Assembly (NCBI GenBank): GCA_017857255.1
Contig: JAFMDL010000008.1
Location: forward strand, 1 to 52,954
Length of the DNA: 52,954 nucleotides
Source of the DNA: Puniceicoccaceae bacterium
GTDB taxonomy: Bacteria > Verrucomicrobiota > Verrucomicrobiia > Opitutales > Coraliomargaritaceae
Reading direction: 5' to 3'
Shown here: positions 18,109 through 28,706 of the stretch, piece after piece
How the letters are laid out: each line of letters begins with the position of its first letter
Position numbering within the stretch: the stretch's first letter is position 1
Made by a program: the position numbers and the translations under genes
Notes under the pieces: model-generated
The model's input: only the letters and a program-made list of their open reading frames with translations
Databases searched by the model: none
Told to the model about the DNA's origin: nothing

Positions 18109-18627
18109 ATGATGAGCATACATACTGTCGCAGCTTCTACACTAACTGAAATCATCGCCTCGGGCGCGACTTTGATCGATGTACGCACCCCCGCAGAATA
18201 TCAATCAGCACACGTTGTTGGCGCAGAGCTCTGCCCGCTCGACCGACTCAACGCCGCCGCTTTTTCACACAGCAACGATCAAGCAAGTGCCATATACATA
18301 CTCTGCCAAAGCGGTAAACGCGCACGCATCGCCGCCGAAAAATTAAGCGCTATTGGATTCTCTCAAGTCCTCGTCATTGAAGGCGGCACCGAGGCTGCAA
18401 TCGAGGCGGGTATTACTATTAAATATGGAAAATCCGCACTTTCCATCGAGCGGCAAGTACGCATCGCAGCGGGTCTCCTAGTCCTCTGTGGAACACTCGC
18501 AGGGACCTACATACACTCAGGCTTCTTGTTTATACCCGGCTTTGTCGGTGCAGGCCTCACCTGTGCAGGGATCAGTGATACTTGCGGTATGGCCATGTTA
18601 CTTACCAAATGTCCTTGGAATCAATAA
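18109..18627 (+). CDS. Rhodanese-domain protein with C-terminal membrane (DUF2892-like) segment
   Basis: 172 residues. Residues about 5-105 are a rhodanese domain with TLIDVRTPAEY and an active-site loop CQSGKRA (C66), so a persulfide can form. The C-terminal third has two hydrophobic helices (IAAGLLVLCGTLAGTYI and a Gly-rich second one) ending in the cysteine-containing GISDTCGMAMLLTKCPWN, matching the DUF2892 transmembrane family. The active site should face the cytoplasm. Sulfur transfer or thiosulfate/sulfide handling is likely, exact partner unknown. Two ATG codons in a row at 18109 and 18112. Convergent with the M24 peptidase gene, 14 bp between stops. Confidence 0.87.
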   Translation: MMSIHTVAASTLTEIIASGATLIDVRTPAEYQSAHVVGAELCPLDRLNAAAFSHSNDQASAIYILCQSGKRARIAAEKLSAIGFSQVLVIEGGTEAAIEAGITIKYGKSALSIERQVRIAAGLLVLCGTLAGTYIHSGFLFIPGFVGAGLTCAGISDTCGMAMLLTKCPWNQ

Positions 18628-18641
18628 GGCGACGAGATCAG

Positions 18642-19787
18642 CTAGCGAAGCTTCCAACGATAGTGTAGCGATGAGAGCATGTCACTGCCCTCCTTTGTCA
18701 CACGCACTACATCTTCGATGCGGCAGCCACCAATTTCTGGATAATAGAGCCCAGGCTCAATTGTGATCACTTGCCCCTTACGTAGGCGCGGCGCTCCTCT
18801 TGAAACACGCGGTGACTCATGTACCTCAAGGCCGAGGCCATGCCCAGTCCCATGAATGAAGCCAACAAAATCCTCGCCCCGCCGCTCCGTAACAAAGCCG
18901 CGGTCTTCAAACACTTGCACCGCGGCGCTATGCACCGCGCCACCGCTCACGCCCGACTTCACCTTGGCCAACGCCGCCAGTTGTGCATCCCGCACCGCAG
19001 CAACGAGCGCAGATTGCGCATCACTGGCACGACCCTTTAAAAAGGTACGTGTCATATCGCCATGGTAACCAGTAGCCTGCACCCGTGGAAATACATCAAC
19101 AATGATCAACTCATTCGGCTTGAGCGGCCCATGCCCACCTTCGTGAGGATCACACGCCTGTTTGCCTCCGGCAACAATCGTATTGTGAGCCACTGCACCT
19201 TTGCCCAGGCACGCTTGATCGATCATCATACGTAGCCATTCAGAAGTAAGTATACGGCCATCATACTTAAGACGCTTGCCAACGACTTTTGAGGCTCTCA
19301 GCACTCGCTCGGCGACGCGAATACCCGCTGCACTGGCAGCATTGCCAGCTTCTAAAGCCTTGGCCTCCGCAGCATTCTTTATTTCGCGCGACGGAAAAAA
19401 CGGCGCCTGCCCGACACGTACCTGCATTCCCGCCTCCCGCAGCTTAGCGTAATACACCGACGGGAAATCTTCTGGTACCTCAATTATCTGCGCCTTGTTC
19501 AGCTGCGCAAAATAACGCATCATCTCCGCTGGTCCAACTGCACCACGCTCAAGCTTCAATGCCTCTGCCACCTGGCCCTGTACCGTTTCCAATAACAGCA
19601 CCTCGTCACAACTGGACTGAGCTCGAACACGACCATACTCCAAGCGGTTGACCACCGCAGTCGAGTGCTTCCCAACTACGAAACACAAAAAAGGATCCGG
19701 CACAAAGACCCTCGAAAGATAAAAAATATCAGCCGACTGCTCAGAAGCAGCATAGAGAAAACGGATAACTAAGGATTTACTTTTCAT
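18642..19787 (-). CDS. M24-family peptidase (Xaa-Pro aminopeptidase-like)
   Basis: 381 residues. An N-terminal creatinase-like domain (about 1-140) is followed by the pita-bread catalytic domain. Metal ligands can be followed in order: D in IVDVFPR, D in GDMTRTF, H in HGTGHGLG, E in ITIEPGLYY and E in CRIEDVV. HESPRVSRG also fits. The family cleaves N-terminal Xaa-Pro bonds or has diverged to other amidohydrolase reactions. The start at 19787 is chosen over 19835 because the latter adds residues with no family match and crowds the divergent DUF192 gene. Cytoplasmic. Confidence 0.9.
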   Translation of the reverse strand: MKSKSLVIRFLYAASEQSADIFYLSRVFVPDPFLCFVVGKHSTAVVNRLEYGRVRAQSSCDEVLLLETVQGQVAEALKLERGAVGPAEMMRYFAQLNKAQIIEVPEDFPSVYYAKLREAGMQVRVGQAPFFPSREIKNAAEAKALEAGNAASAAGIRVAERVLRASKVVGKRLKYDGRILTSEWLRMMIDQACLGKGAVAHNTIVAGGKQACDPHEGGHGPLKPNELIIVDVFPRVQATGYHGDMTRTFLKGRASDAQSALVAAVRDAQLAALAKVKSGVSGGAVHSAAVQVFEDRGFVTERRGEDFVGFIHGTGHGLGLEVHESPRVSRGAPRLRKGQVITIEPGLYYPEIGGCRIEDVVRVTKEGSDMLSSLHYRWKLR

Positions 19788-19861
19788 TACAAATAATTGA
19801 GCTATGACTCTTCTGCATACAAACGCATCTGTCACGCTCTGACTTTATCACCGAGCCGCTT

Positions 19862-20383
19862 ATGAAGCATCTCTACCCTCTCTTTACATTTATACTTGCT
19901 CTGCTCACTGCGTGTGCCCCTGAAAGCCAGACCAGCTCAACCCAGACAGCTGCAAAGGCTAGCACCTACTTCCCTATTTCTGTTGGAGATCAGATACTCG
20001 AACTACAACTCGCCTTAAATCCCAGCGAGCAAAACAAAGGCCTGATGCATAGAGACTCCATGAAAGAAGATCACGGTATGCTGTTTTTATTTAAACAGCC
20101 TCAACCACGCGCATTCTGGATGCGCAATACTCGCATCCCGCTCGACATCGGCTATTTTGATGCGAATGGTTCATTACTAGAAATTCACGCGTTGTATCCT
20201 TACGATGAAAATACAGTCAAGTCACGTAGCCAAGCAGTACAAATTGCGGTCGAAACCAATCGTGGGTGGTTCGCGCGCAACCAGATCACAGCAGGGGCAC
20301 AGATCGACCTCGAAGCTCTGGCTCATGCCATCAGGGCTCGCGGACAATCCCCTGCCAACTTCTCCATTCAGAACGCAGAATAA
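19862..20383 (+). CDS. DUF192-family lipoprotein
   Basis: 173 residues. The leader MKHLYPLFTFILALLTAC has a lipobox (LTAC), so the mature protein is lipid-anchored. The DUF192 signature is clear: GLMHRDSMKEDHGMLFLF, then RAFWMRNTRIPLDIGYFD. The biochemical role of DUF192 is unknown. Its stop overlaps the next start (TAATG at 20381-20385), showing translational coupling to the polytopic membrane protein. Confidence 0.88.
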   Translation: MKHLYPLFTFILALLTACAPESQTSSTQTAAKASTYFPISVGDQILELQLALNPSEQNKGLMHRDSMKEDHGMLFLFKQPQPRAFWMRNTRIPLDIGYFDANGSLLEIHALYPYDENTVKSRSQAVQIAVETNRGWFARNQITAGAQIDLEALAHAIRARGQSPANFSIQNAE

Positions 20384-22002
20384 TGTCAGCCCCTCAAGAT
20401 AACTCAGGACCTCTACCACGGACAGGCACTCTAATCTTGCCACCTTCGGCAGAAGAGCCGAATCCAAAACGCCGCAAACGTAGCACCGACGCTCCACCCC
20501 CACTGACTCGCCCACGCGCCTATTTCGCACTCATCCTCATCGTCTGTGCAGTTTTTAGCCCGCTATTATTAAGCGATATCCTCTGGTCTGACTACGACTC
20601 GATCGAGCGCACACCCTTTAAATCGATGGACCACTGGCAGGAAGCTTGGTCCTATGACAGTCTTCAGCAGCATGACCCTATCACACTTACCAGCTATTTT
20701 TTAGAACAAGCGATTCCACTACCTGAAGCGGCAGTTCACCGCGGTATTAATATTCTATTACACTTGGTCGCAGCCGTGCTGTTTCTCAAAAACCTTGAAT
20801 TACTCAAGCTACCTGCCGCATTTTCAGCCACACTTATTTTCGCCCTCCATCCAGCCACCATACAAACGCTTTTCTGGGCAGGCTACCGTAGCGAAATCAT
20901 TGGGCTAATCCTGATACTCAGCGCGCTCTATTATGGCGGCCGTAACCGCCACGCTCGTGACTACATCACTGCCGTCGTACTCACACTCATCGCCTGCCTG
21001 ATTCATCCCGCCGCAATTGCGATCCCTTTAATCCTAGCGCTCTACATCATTTACCTAGAGCGTCAGGTCCATGCGTATTCCTTCAACCGAATACTGCCGC
21101 TCATCTGCCTCTGCTTATTTCTCTGCATCTGGACTAGTAACGGTGGCGGCAACGGTTCAACTACAGACACACTCACCGCGACCGAGCGCATCAAGCACGC
21201 AGGGCAAAGCATGGCATACTTCTCCAGCCAAGCGCTGTTACCATTTGATAACGAACTCTTTCATCGATTCAACACAGCAGCAGATTATGAGGTCGGCATT
21301 CAAATGAGCTTCTTGCCGTTCTTATTATTTATTCCATTTTACATCTTAATCGCTTTTAACATTCGAAAAAGATGGGCCCGCGGCATTTTACTTGGGCTCA
21401 GCTCCTATTTGCTACTGACCCTCTATGGCATCATCTCCAATGGTCAATTCATCAATGGTGAACCCGCACACGAAGATCGGGCATTTTATATCGCACTGCC
21501 CATGGTTATCGCACTTTTAATTACCGCGGCGGGGCGTCTAATCTATAATTTAGGAAGTGCCGGCAAACCAATTTGGCTGATGGGTTGCGCTCTATTACTC
21601 ATCATCGAGATCACTCTCTCAGCCGGCTTTGCCTATACACTCGCGAAGCCTACCACTATGTGGACTCATATGAGCGAGCAATGGCCCGATGCATGGGAAC
21701 CCAAAGCAGCACTGATCGCTAGTATCGATGATACAAATTCACAGTTCACCAATACCGCGCTCATTAACATGCTAGAGGATATACTCAAAAAACGGCCTGA
21801 CTTGATCGAACAACGTACCACGCTTGCACGTCTTTTTATTGCTGAAGGCCATCGCACCAATGCGGTACGCGAGTACAAACGAATCCTGCGCGAAAGCGAT
21901 CCCGACAATTTTTTCCTCGAAGAAGCCGCAAGCATCTTTGATAAAGTAGGGCTCACTTGGGAAGCCTCCAAAACTAGAGAACGTAAAACTCAAACTCAGT
22001 AG
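20383..22002 (+). CDS. Polytopic membrane protein resembling TMTC/PMT-type glycosyltransferases, with C-terminal helical repeats
   Basis: 539 residues with about ten hydrophobic segments between residues 45 and 440, and a soluble tail. The segment [20 protein letters not shown] followed by [20 protein letters not shown] closely resembles the TMTC/bacterial O-mannosyltransferase-like family (usual form: NLLLH..N and ALHPVHVEAV..ISGR). The first loop has [10 protein letters not shown] with an acidic pair where the family has its catalytic residues. The final 100 residues are helical and TPR-like ([20 protein letters not shown]). A lipid-linked sugar transferase is possible but not shown. A GTG at 20266 lies inside the upstream gene and is rejected. 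Eight-base gap to metY. Confidence 0.7.
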   Translation: MSAPQDNSGPLPRTGTLILPPSAEEPNPKRRKRSTDAPPPLTRPRAYFALILIVCAVFSPLLLSDILWSDYDSIERTPFKSMDHWQEAWSYDSLQQHDPITLTSYFLEQAIPLPEAAVHRGINILLHLVAAVLFLKNLELLKLPAAFSATLIFALHPATIQTLFWAGYRSEIIGLILILSALYYGGRNRHARDYITAVVLTLIACLIHPAAIAIPLILALYIIYLERQVHAYSFNRILPLICLCLFLCIWTSNGGGNGSTTDTLTATERIKHAGQSMAYFSSQALLPFDNELFHRFNTAADYEVGIQMSFLPFLLFIPFYILIAFNIRKRWARGILLGLSSYLLLTLYGIISNGQFINGEPAHEDRAFYIALPMVIALLITAAGRLIYNLGSAGKPIWLMGCALLLIIEITLSAGFAYTLAKPTTMWTHMSEQWPDAWEPKAALIASIDDTNSQFTNTALINMLEDILKKRPDLIEQRTTLARLFIAEGHRTNAVREYKRILRESDPDNFFLEEAASIFDKVGLTWEASKTRERKTQTQ

Positions 22003-22009
22003 CAAACAA

Positions 22010-23317
22010 ATGACAGACACAAATACACATGGCCTAGGCACACTTGCACTGCATGCCGGACATACGCCTGACGCAGAAACCGGCTCACGCGCAGTCCCGA
22101 TCTACCAAACAACCAGCTACATGTTTCGGGATACCGATCATGCCGCCAAACTATTTGGACTCGAAGAACTCGGCTACATTTACACCCGCATCATGAACCC
22201 CACCACCGACGTGCTTGAAAAACGCGTCGCTGCGCTCGAAGGGGGCGTCGCTGCCCTCGCTCATGCCAGTGGTCAGGCTGCAATTACCAGTGCCATCCTC
22301 AATCTAGCAGGTGCAGGCGATAACATCGTCTCTGCGGCACAACTCTACGGTGGCACCTATACACTGTTTAAATATACCCTGCCTAAACTCGGGATTGAAG
22401 TTCGCTTCGCTGACGCAGAAGATCCTGCCAGCTTTGAACCATTGATCGATGGCAAAACCAAAGCAATTTACGGCGATACGGTGGGCAACCCAAAGCTCAA
22501 CATCTTCCCATTCGAAGAAGTTTCTGCCGTCGCAAAGGCAGCCAAACTGCCACTCATTATTGACAATACCGCAGCATCACCATTGGTCTGCCGCCCACTC
22601 GAACACGGTGCCAACATTGTCGTACACAGTCTCACCAAATATATCGGCGGGCACGGCACCAGTATCGGTGGCATCGTTGTCGACGGCGGCAATTTTGATT
22701 GGGGCAGTGGTCGCTTCTCTGAGTTCACAGAACCCGATCACAGTTACCACGGTCTAGTGCACTGGGACGCCTTCAAGGCCTTTGAGCCTGCTGGTGGCGC
22801 CAACATCGCATACATCATGAAGATGCGCCTTCAATGGCTGCGTGACACGGGTAACTGCACCTCACCCTTTAATTCTTTCCAGCACATACAAGGTCTCGAA
22901 ACCTTACACCTACGAATGGAACGGCACTGCGAGAATGCCCTCAAGGTCGCACAATTCCTTGAAGGACACGAAGGCGTCAGTTGGGTCAACTACCCTGGCC
23001 TTAATGGCAACCAGCATCACGCCAATGCCGTGAAGTATTTCGACAAAGATATGCACGGCGGACTCGTCGGCTTCGGCCTCAAAGGTGGACTTGAAGGGGG
23101 TCGCAAATTTATCGATAGCCTGGCGCTGTTCAGTCACCTCGCCAATATCGGCGATGCAAAGTCACTCGCGATTCATCCCGCCAGCACGACGCACCAGCAG
23201 CTCTCCGAAGAGCAGCAAGCGTCCACTGGAGTCACCGCCGATTTCGTGCGTCTCTCGGTAGGCATCGAAAATATCGACGACCTCATCGCTGACCTTAATC
23301 AAGCGCTGAAAGCGTAA
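22010..23317 (+). CDS. metY: O-acetylhomoserine aminocarboxypropyltransferase (sulfhydrylase)
   Basis: 435 residues, matching MetY rather than the shorter MetB/MetC (about 390). PLP-enzyme motifs: [29 protein letters not shown] and the PLP lysine in [16 protein letters not shown]. The reaction joins O-acetylhomoserine with sulfide to give homocysteine, the direct route to methionine. Co-oriented with the membrane-protein gene but functionally unrelated to it; ends at a strong terminator. No SAM riboswitch seems present between 22002 and 22010, so control would come from further upstream. Confidence 0.93.
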   Translation: MTDTNTHGLGTLALHAGHTPDAETGSRAVPIYQTTSYMFRDTDHAAKLFGLEELGYIYTRIMNPTTDVLEKRVAALEGGVAALAHASGQAAITSAILNLAGAGDNIVSAAQLYGGTYTLFKYTLPKLGIEVRFADAEDPASFEPLIDGKTKAIYGDTVGNPKLNIFPFEEVSAVAKAAKLPLIIDNTAASPLVCRPLEHGANIVVHSLTKYIGGHGTSIGGIVVDGGNFDWGSGRFSEFTEPDHSYHGLVHWDAFKAFEPAGGANIAYIMKMRLQWLRDTGNCTSPFNSFQHIQGLETLHLRMERHCENALKVAQFLEGHEGVSWVNYPGLNGNQHHANAVKYFDKDMHGGLVGFGLKGGLEGGRKFIDSLALFSHLANIGDAKSLAIHPASTTHQQLSEEQQASTGVTADFVRLSVGIENIDDLIADLNQALKA

Positions 23318-23340
23318 ACGCGAATATTAGATTCAAAATA

Positions 23341-23374
23341 AAAGGCCGAACTCATCACGAGTTCGGCCTTTTTT
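23341..23374. terminator. Bidirectional intrinsic terminator between metY and nuoN
   Basis: Perfect 10-bp stem GGCCGAACTC (23344-23353) / GAGTTCGGCC (23359-23368), 5-base loop, six T on the plus strand and a T-rich run on the minus strand. It can end both metY and the nuo operon. Confidence 0.93.
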
Positions 23375-23396
23375 AATACAAGCATGTCTAATTTGT

Positions 23397-24902
23397 TTAC
23401 GGCATAATTGGTAAGACTTTTGGGAAGATACCCACCAGAAGTGTCGCTACTACCAAAGCTCCCAACACAACCCGATCACAGATGCAAATTGAACCATCAA
23501 TCACATCCGTGTCTTCACTAGGATTCGAGAAATATGCCATGCGCACCCAACCGAAGTAATAGTAAATCGAAATGACCACACCGAGCACTGAAATCCCAAG
23601 CAGGCCATAGAGCCCGGCATTAAAGGCTGCAATAAAGATGAATAGCTTAGCGATAAAGCCACCCAGCGGTGGAATGCCGGCCAATGAACCCAAACCCATC
23701 GCCAGCACACCACTCAGGAACGGCCGCTTACGCGCCAGATTCTCATAGTGCTCTAACTCTTGATCGGCATCATTTGGCCCTGCAACATGCGCCATCACTC
23801 CGAAGACTGCAAACGACGCCAGCAAATACGTCGCGAGGTAAAAGATCACAGCATATTTAGCTTCGGGCAGGCTGATTGCAGCGACCACGCCCACCAGCAG
23901 GTAACCTGCATGTGCGATACCAGAAAGCCCCATCAAACGCTTTACATTGCGTTGGCGAACTGCGGTGAAATTACCAAATAGAATCGTAGCTGCAGCGATT
24001 ATAGAGAGCACCGGAATCATCAACGGCGCTAGACCAATAAAAGGCCCCGTCACTAACTGAAGTAAGACCATGAAGCCTGCGGCCTTTGACGCCACTGCAA
24101 GGTAGGCAGTCACTGGTGTGGGCGCACCTTGGTAAACATCCGGGACCCAAATTTGAAATGGCACCGCACCAATTTTAAAACAGATCCCTGCAATCACCAG
24201 AATCGCACCCACTCGAACCAAAAGATTATCCTGATGAGCTTCGATAAATGGTTGAAGCTCTGCAAAACTTAAAGAATCAGTACTCGAAAAGCTCATTTCA
24301 GGATTTCCTGCAATGCCGTAAAGTAAGACGATACCGAATAATAAAATCGCCGAGCTAATCGCACCGAGCACCAAATATTTGAGACCAGCCTCGAGTGAGA
24401 AAGAGCTGGTGCGACAGTAAGCGACCAACACATAAAAAGTAATCGTTACTAATTCGAGTGCCACAAAAAGCATCACAAAGTGAGCGCTCTGCACCAGCAA
24501 CATCATCGCAGCTGCAATTAAGATCACTAAGTGAAAGAACTCAGTGCGTGGTAGTTGCTGCTTAGATAAATAGACTTTACCTAAGTAGCAGACCAAAATC
24601 GAACTCAGCAAAAAGAAGCCTCGCATGATCTGCGACACCTCTGTCTGCGCAATCATACCACTAAAAAAACGCTGTTCTTCGATTAAGCAGAAGTCAGGGT
24701 TAAACAACGTCGTGACCAGAATCACGACCTGCCCCCAGATCGCTAGGCGCGGGATCAAGGCTTGTTGACTATTGCGCGGCAGCACCATCTCAGCGACCAG
24801 TAAGCTAAGCGCCAGCAAAGCCAATAGGATCTCGGGCATTATGGCTGCCCAATCGTTGGTTGCAGTTAGACTGCTAAGGGATTTAGCGAGAAACTCGTTC
24901 AT
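23397..24902 (-). CDS. nuoN: NADH-quinone oxidoreductase subunit N
   Basis: 501 residues with about 14 transmembrane helices. This antiporter-like subunit carries a proton channel of complex I. The diagnostic lysine/helix region appears as QIWVPDVYQGAPTPVTAYLA, and LVTITFYVLVAYCR holds the conserved glutamate region. Last gene of the operon; its start shares one base with the nuoM stop (TAATG). Confidence 0.96.
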   Translation of the reverse strand: MNEFLAKSLSSLTATNDWAAIMPEILLALLALSLLVAEMVLPRNSQQALIPRLAIWGQVVILVTTLFNPDFCLIEEQRFFSGMIAQTEVSQIMRGFFLLSSILVCYLGKVYLSKQQLPRTEFFHLVILIAAAMMLLVQSAHFVMLFVALELVTITFYVLVAYCRTSSFSLEAGLKYLVLGAISSAILLFGIVLLYGIAGNPEMSFSSTDSLSFAELQPFIEAHQDNLLVRVGAILVIAGICFKIGAVPFQIWVPDVYQGAPTPVTAYLAVASKAAGFMVLLQLVTGPFIGLAPLMIPVLSIIAAATILFGNFTAVRQRNVKRLMGLSGIAHAGYLLVGVVAAISLPEAKYAVIFYLATYLLASFAVFGVMAHVAGPNDADQELEHYENLARKRPFLSGVLAMGLGSLAGIPPLGGFIAKLFIFIAAFNAGLYGLLGISVLGVVISIYYYFGWVRMAYFSNPSEDTDVIDGSICICDRVVLGALVVATLLVGIFPKVLPIMP

Positions 24903-26497
24903 TAGTGTGTAACCTCCTTATGTGCTTCAACACTCTGCGGAAGCGCGGCATTGACATCGGTAACTGATAAAGTGCTGGTGCCTGAATAACTCGGAATCAA
25001 CAAAAGCTCACGATCTGCATTATCTGAAAAAACGCGCGGGAAAATACCCACCAGAACCAACGTCACAATCAAAACCAAGGCAGGGATACGCTCATTCCAA
25101 TTCAAATCAACAATTGCATCGCCACCTAGTCGCTCTGCAAACCCAGCTGTCGGCTTGCCATAAAAAATATTCGCCACGGCACGTAGTCCATAAATCGCGG
25201 AAATAATGATGCCGAGCGCAGCCGGCGCCACGATCCACTTAGTCGTTTCGGTTTCTGCAAGTGCGATAAAAATTGTAAATTCACCCCAGAAATTACCAAA
25301 GCCAGGCAACCCAATACTTGCCATGGTGGCGGCCACAAAAAATGCTGACAAGACAGGTGCCTTAGTTGCGAGCCCTCCCATCGCCGACATGTCAAAGGTT
25401 TGGCTGCGATGGTAGATGCAAGTCGAGAGCATAAACAATAGTGCTACTGATAGACCGTGGGCAATCATCATCAGTAATGCACCACCCACGCCGACCACTG
25501 AAAATGTTGCAATCCCCAGAAACGCATATCCCATATGCATCACCGAGCTGTAACCGAGCATCATCTTCAGATCTTTCTGTGCCATGGTAATTAGGCCGAT
25601 AATAATAATGTTACCCAAAGCCAACCACACAATCCACGGAAACCAATGAGCTGCACCTGCCGGAAGCAATGGCGCAGCAATTTGCAGCAAACCATACAGC
25701 CCGAATTTCTTAAGCACACCGGCATGTAACATTGCCGCACCCGTTGGCGCAGTCGCATAACCCTTCGGCGCCCAACTGTGGAATGGAAAGAGCGATACCA
25801 AAATCCCAAAGCCAAATAATAAGAGCGCGAAAATGTTATTCTGTACGGTGTCGGCAATCGGCTGAGCGACTAAATACTCACGCAGTGCAATCAACGAAAA
25901 TGAATCGGCACCACTTTGAACATACAGTGCAATCAACCCCAATAACGATAGCAACGCACCGAGCGTTAAATAAATTGTCATCTCGATCGCCGCACCGCGC
26001 TTTCCTACACCACCCCAAATACCGATCATGATAAATGTCGGGATTAATGCGAACTCGTGGAAAAAGTAGAAAAAGAAGATATCGATCGAGGCGAAGGTGC
26101 CCATCAGACCACCGAGCATGAATAGCAACAGGGCAAGATACAGATGCGGACGCTCCGCTTTCGAATGAATCGCATACGCGCCAGCGGCAAAGCCCACGAC
26201 ACCCGCAAGGAAGAACAGCGGCAGAGAAATCCCATTTAAACCCAAGTGTAAATAAATTCCAACCGACTCCAGCCCAGTGGGCATGCGTAGTTCGAAATTA
26301 TACCCGCCTGCAAGTGATGGTTCGAATTGACAGCACAGCCATAATGCAGCCAGCAACGGCCAACCAAAGCCAAGCGAAGTAATCCCGCGCTGAGTCGCAG
26401 CACTGAAGCGAGCACCCAACAACAATACCCCACCCGTAATAAGCGGAACAAGGATCGCAGAAAGTAGTAACAGAGAGGATGTATCGACGGATGTCAT
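24902..26497 (-). CDS. nuoM: NADH-quinone oxidoreductase subunit M
   Basis: 531 residues, about 14 transmembrane helices. The antiporter-type signature is PFHSWAPKGYATAPTGAAML followed by GVLKKFGLYGLL; FFYFFHEFALIPTFIMIG includes the essential glutamate of the fifth helix. Forms a proton channel in the membrane arm between NuoL and NuoN. Sits 31 bp after nuoL. Confidence 0.96.
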   Translation of the reverse strand: MTSVDTSSLLLLSAILVPLITGGVLLLGARFSAATQRGITSLGFGWPLLAALWLCCQFEPSLAGGYNFELRMPTGLESVGIYLHLGLNGISLPLFFLAGVVGFAAGAYAIHSKAERPHLYLALLLFMLGGLMGTFASIDIFFFYFFHEFALIPTFIMIGIWGGVGKRGAAIEMTIYLTLGALLSLLGLIALYVQSGADSFSLIALREYLVAQPIADTVQNNIFALLLFGFGILVSLFPFHSWAPKGYATAPTGAAMLHAGVLKKFGLYGLLQIAAPLLPAGAAHWFPWIVWLALGNIIIIGLITMAQKDLKMMLGYSSVMHMGYAFLGIATFSVVGVGGALLMMIAHGLSVALLFMLSTCIYHRSQTFDMSAMGGLATKAPVLSAFFVAATMASIGLPGFGNFWGEFTIFIALAETETTKWIVAPAALGIIISAIYGLRAVANIFYGKPTAGFAERLGGDAIVDLNWNERIPALVLIVTLVLVGIFPRVFSDNADRELLLIPSYSGTSTLSVTDVNAALPQSVEAHKEVTH

Positions 26498-26528
26498 ATC
26501 TATCTAAATTAAATCGTACAGCAATTGC

Positions 26529-28388
26529 TTACAGTGGCAGGCTCGATGCGAGTGCCCAGAGAAGGATGAGTCCGGCCAAGAACCAGTACACATATGCGTG
26601 AATGTTACCGACGTGGAGTGCGCGCGTACATCCACCTACTAGACCAACCAAACCAGCACTGCCACGCACGATCACACCCTTAATTAAAAAGACATCCAGA
26701 AAGCTCAACATTACTGCCAAGCGCTGTTGAATCTTGGCGACGTAAAAGCCGTAAATCTCATCAAACCATAGCCGTGCTTTTAAAAACTGATACAGCGGCT
26801 GCATTCTCGTCTCTAGGCGATCTTGCTTGGCGCCTAGGCCGTAGAAAAATAATGAGCCAATCAGCCCGACGATCCATGCAGCCGAGCCCCAGATAAGGAC
26901 AGTGTGATGCATGGCATCATACGCAACCTGATCTTGATGTAGCGCATGTTGGCTCTCTACAATAATTTGGCCAAGTGGCTCAGGCCAAATTTGCAGCCAA
27001 CCACCGACGACTGAAAGAACCCCTAATACGATCAATGGCACTAGCATGGTCAAGCCGCTCTCATGAGCATGCGCAGCCGCGTCAGACTTCGGCGCACCAA
27101 AGAAAACGATCCAGACTAGACGGCCCATATAACCGGCAGTCAAAAACGCACCACCTGTTAACAAAATAAAGAGCACTTCGCCTTGCAGACCTGCAGCGAT
27201 CAAAATCGCATCTTTTGAGTAAAACCCTGACAGACCATACACACCGCAAAGTGCCAGCACACCGACTAAGAAAGTAATCGAAGTGATCGGCATCTTCTTG
27301 AAGATACCGCCCATTTTAAAAATATCCTGCTCGTGGTGGCAGCCGTGAATGATCGAACCCGCCCCCAAGAACAGCAGTGCCTTGAAAAAGGCGTGCGTGA
27401 TCAAATGAAACAGTGCAATGCCTGGAAACCCGAGACCAAATGCCGCCGACATATAGCCCAACTGCGACAAGGTCGAATAAGCCAAAATTTTCTTAATATC
27501 ATTCTGTCCATACGCGCAGAAACCAGCATACACAGCAACCGAAGTACCAAGAATCGCAATCCAGCCAAGAACCGACTCAGGAAACAGAAAAGCGATTCGG
27601 ATTAAGAAATAAACACCAGCTGCGACCATGGTGGCTGCGTGGATCAAGGCCGAGACTGGAGTCGGACCCGCCATCGCATCTGGCAACCAGACATGTAGTG
27701 GAAACTGCGCAGACTTACCAATGAAACCACACATCAACAGCGCTGCAATCGCGGTATTAATCATCCCAGGATTGAGAGATACCGCTGACTCTAGCGCTTC
27801 CAGATTCGTCGTACCAAAATGCCAGTACGCATAAGCGATACCAACGAGGAAACCGAGGTCACCGATACGGTTGACGATAAAAGCCTTCTTCGACGCAGCT
27901 GCAGCTTCATCAGTATCCAGATAATGACCGATTAGCATATAAGAACTGAAGCCCACCAGCTCCCAGAAAACAAAGATCATGATCAAATTATCTGCGAGCA
28001 CGATGCCCAGCATTGAGAACATGAAGATCGACAAGCCGCCAAAGAAGCGCCCGCGTGCTTTGTCATCGGCCATGTATCCGAGGCTGAATAGATGAATCAG
28101 GAAGCCCACAAAAGCCACCATCGTCAGCATCGTCGCCGACGTACCATCAAAGAGAAATCCCATCGATGCGGTAAAATCACCAAAGTGTAACCAATCCAGA
28201 CTAGCGCGCAGCGTTCCCTCATCAGCTAATCCACGGATTGCCAAAAAAGAGAATGCACAAATAGCAGCAGCAGCAGCCACGGACAGATACGAAGCAAGGA
28301 CGCCACGCCTCCTTAAGAAGCAGGCGATGAACACTGCGGAAAGCAGCGGGGTCAGTAATGCAGCGAGAAGTGTTTGAGCAGCGGTCAT
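26529..28388 (-). CDS. nuoL: NADH-quinone oxidoreductase subunit L
   Basis: 619 residues, matching the E. coli subunit (613). Motifs include FVFWELVGFSSYMLIGH and PLHVWLPDAMAGPTPVSALI, followed by HAATMVAAGVYFLIR. The C-terminal extension (after about residue 480) should form the long lateral helix that runs along the membrane arm. It is the distal proton-pumping subunit. Five-base gap to nuoK. Confidence 0.97.
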   Translation of the reverse strand: MTAAQTLLAALLTPLLSAVFIACFLRRRGVLASYLSVAAAAAICAFSFLAIRGLADEGTLRASLDWLHFGDFTASMGFLFDGTSATMLTMVAFVGFLIHLFSLGYMADDKARGRFFGGLSIFMFSMLGIVLADNLIMIFVFWELVGFSSYMLIGHYLDTDEAAAASKKAFIVNRIGDLGFLVGIAYAYWHFGTTNLEALESAVSLNPGMINTAIAALLMCGFIGKSAQFPLHVWLPDAMAGPTPVSALIHAATMVAAGVYFLIRIAFLFPESVLGWIAILGTSVAVYAGFCAYGQNDIKKILAYSTLSQLGYMSAAFGLGFPGIALFHLITHAFFKALLFLGAGSIIHGCHHEQDIFKMGGIFKKMPITSITFLVGVLALCGVYGLSGFYSKDAILIAAGLQGEVLFILLTGGAFLTAGYMGRLVWIVFFGAPKSDAAAHAHESGLTMLVPLIVLGVLSVVGGWLQIWPEPLGQIIVESQHALHQDQVAYDAMHHTVLIWGSAAWIVGLIGSLFFYGLGAKQDRLETRMQPLYQFLKARLWFDEIYGFYVAKIQQRLAVMLSFLDVFLIKGVIVRGSAGLVGLVGGCTRALHVGNIHAYVYWFLAGLILLWALASSLPL

Positions 28389-28393
28389 GATAA

Positions 28394-28699
28394 CTAGTGA
28401 CTCAAAGAGTTAAGTTGATCCACCATCACCGACTGACGACGTCGGAACAATGCGACTATAATTGCCAGCCCGAGTGCAACTTCGGCAGCCGCAACGGTAA
28501 TAATAAAAAATACGAAGAGGTTGCCATCCATGGTGCCGTTGTAACGGGAAAAAGCCACAAAAGCCAGATTCACCGCATTAAGCATCAGCTCGAGCGACAT
28601 ATAAATGACGAGTGTGTTCTGGCGCAGCGTTACTCCGAGCAACCCCACTGCAAACAGCAGTCCAGCTACAATAAGAAAATCATTCAGTCCGATGGTCAT
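28394..28699 (-). CDS. nuoK: NADH-quinone oxidoreductase subunit K
   Basis: 101 residues, three transmembrane helices, the standard size. The two membrane glutamates needed for proton transfer are seen in [13 protein letters not shown] and [11 protein letters not shown]. Part of the membrane arm beside NuoJ and NuoN. Confidence 0.96.
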   Translation of the reverse strand: MTIGLNDFLIVAGLLFAVGLLGVTLRQNTLVIYMSLELMLNAVNLAFVAFSRYNGTMDGNLFVFFIITVAAAEVALGLAIIVALFRRRQSVMVDQLNSLSH

Positions 28700-28706
28700 T
28701 AGTAAA

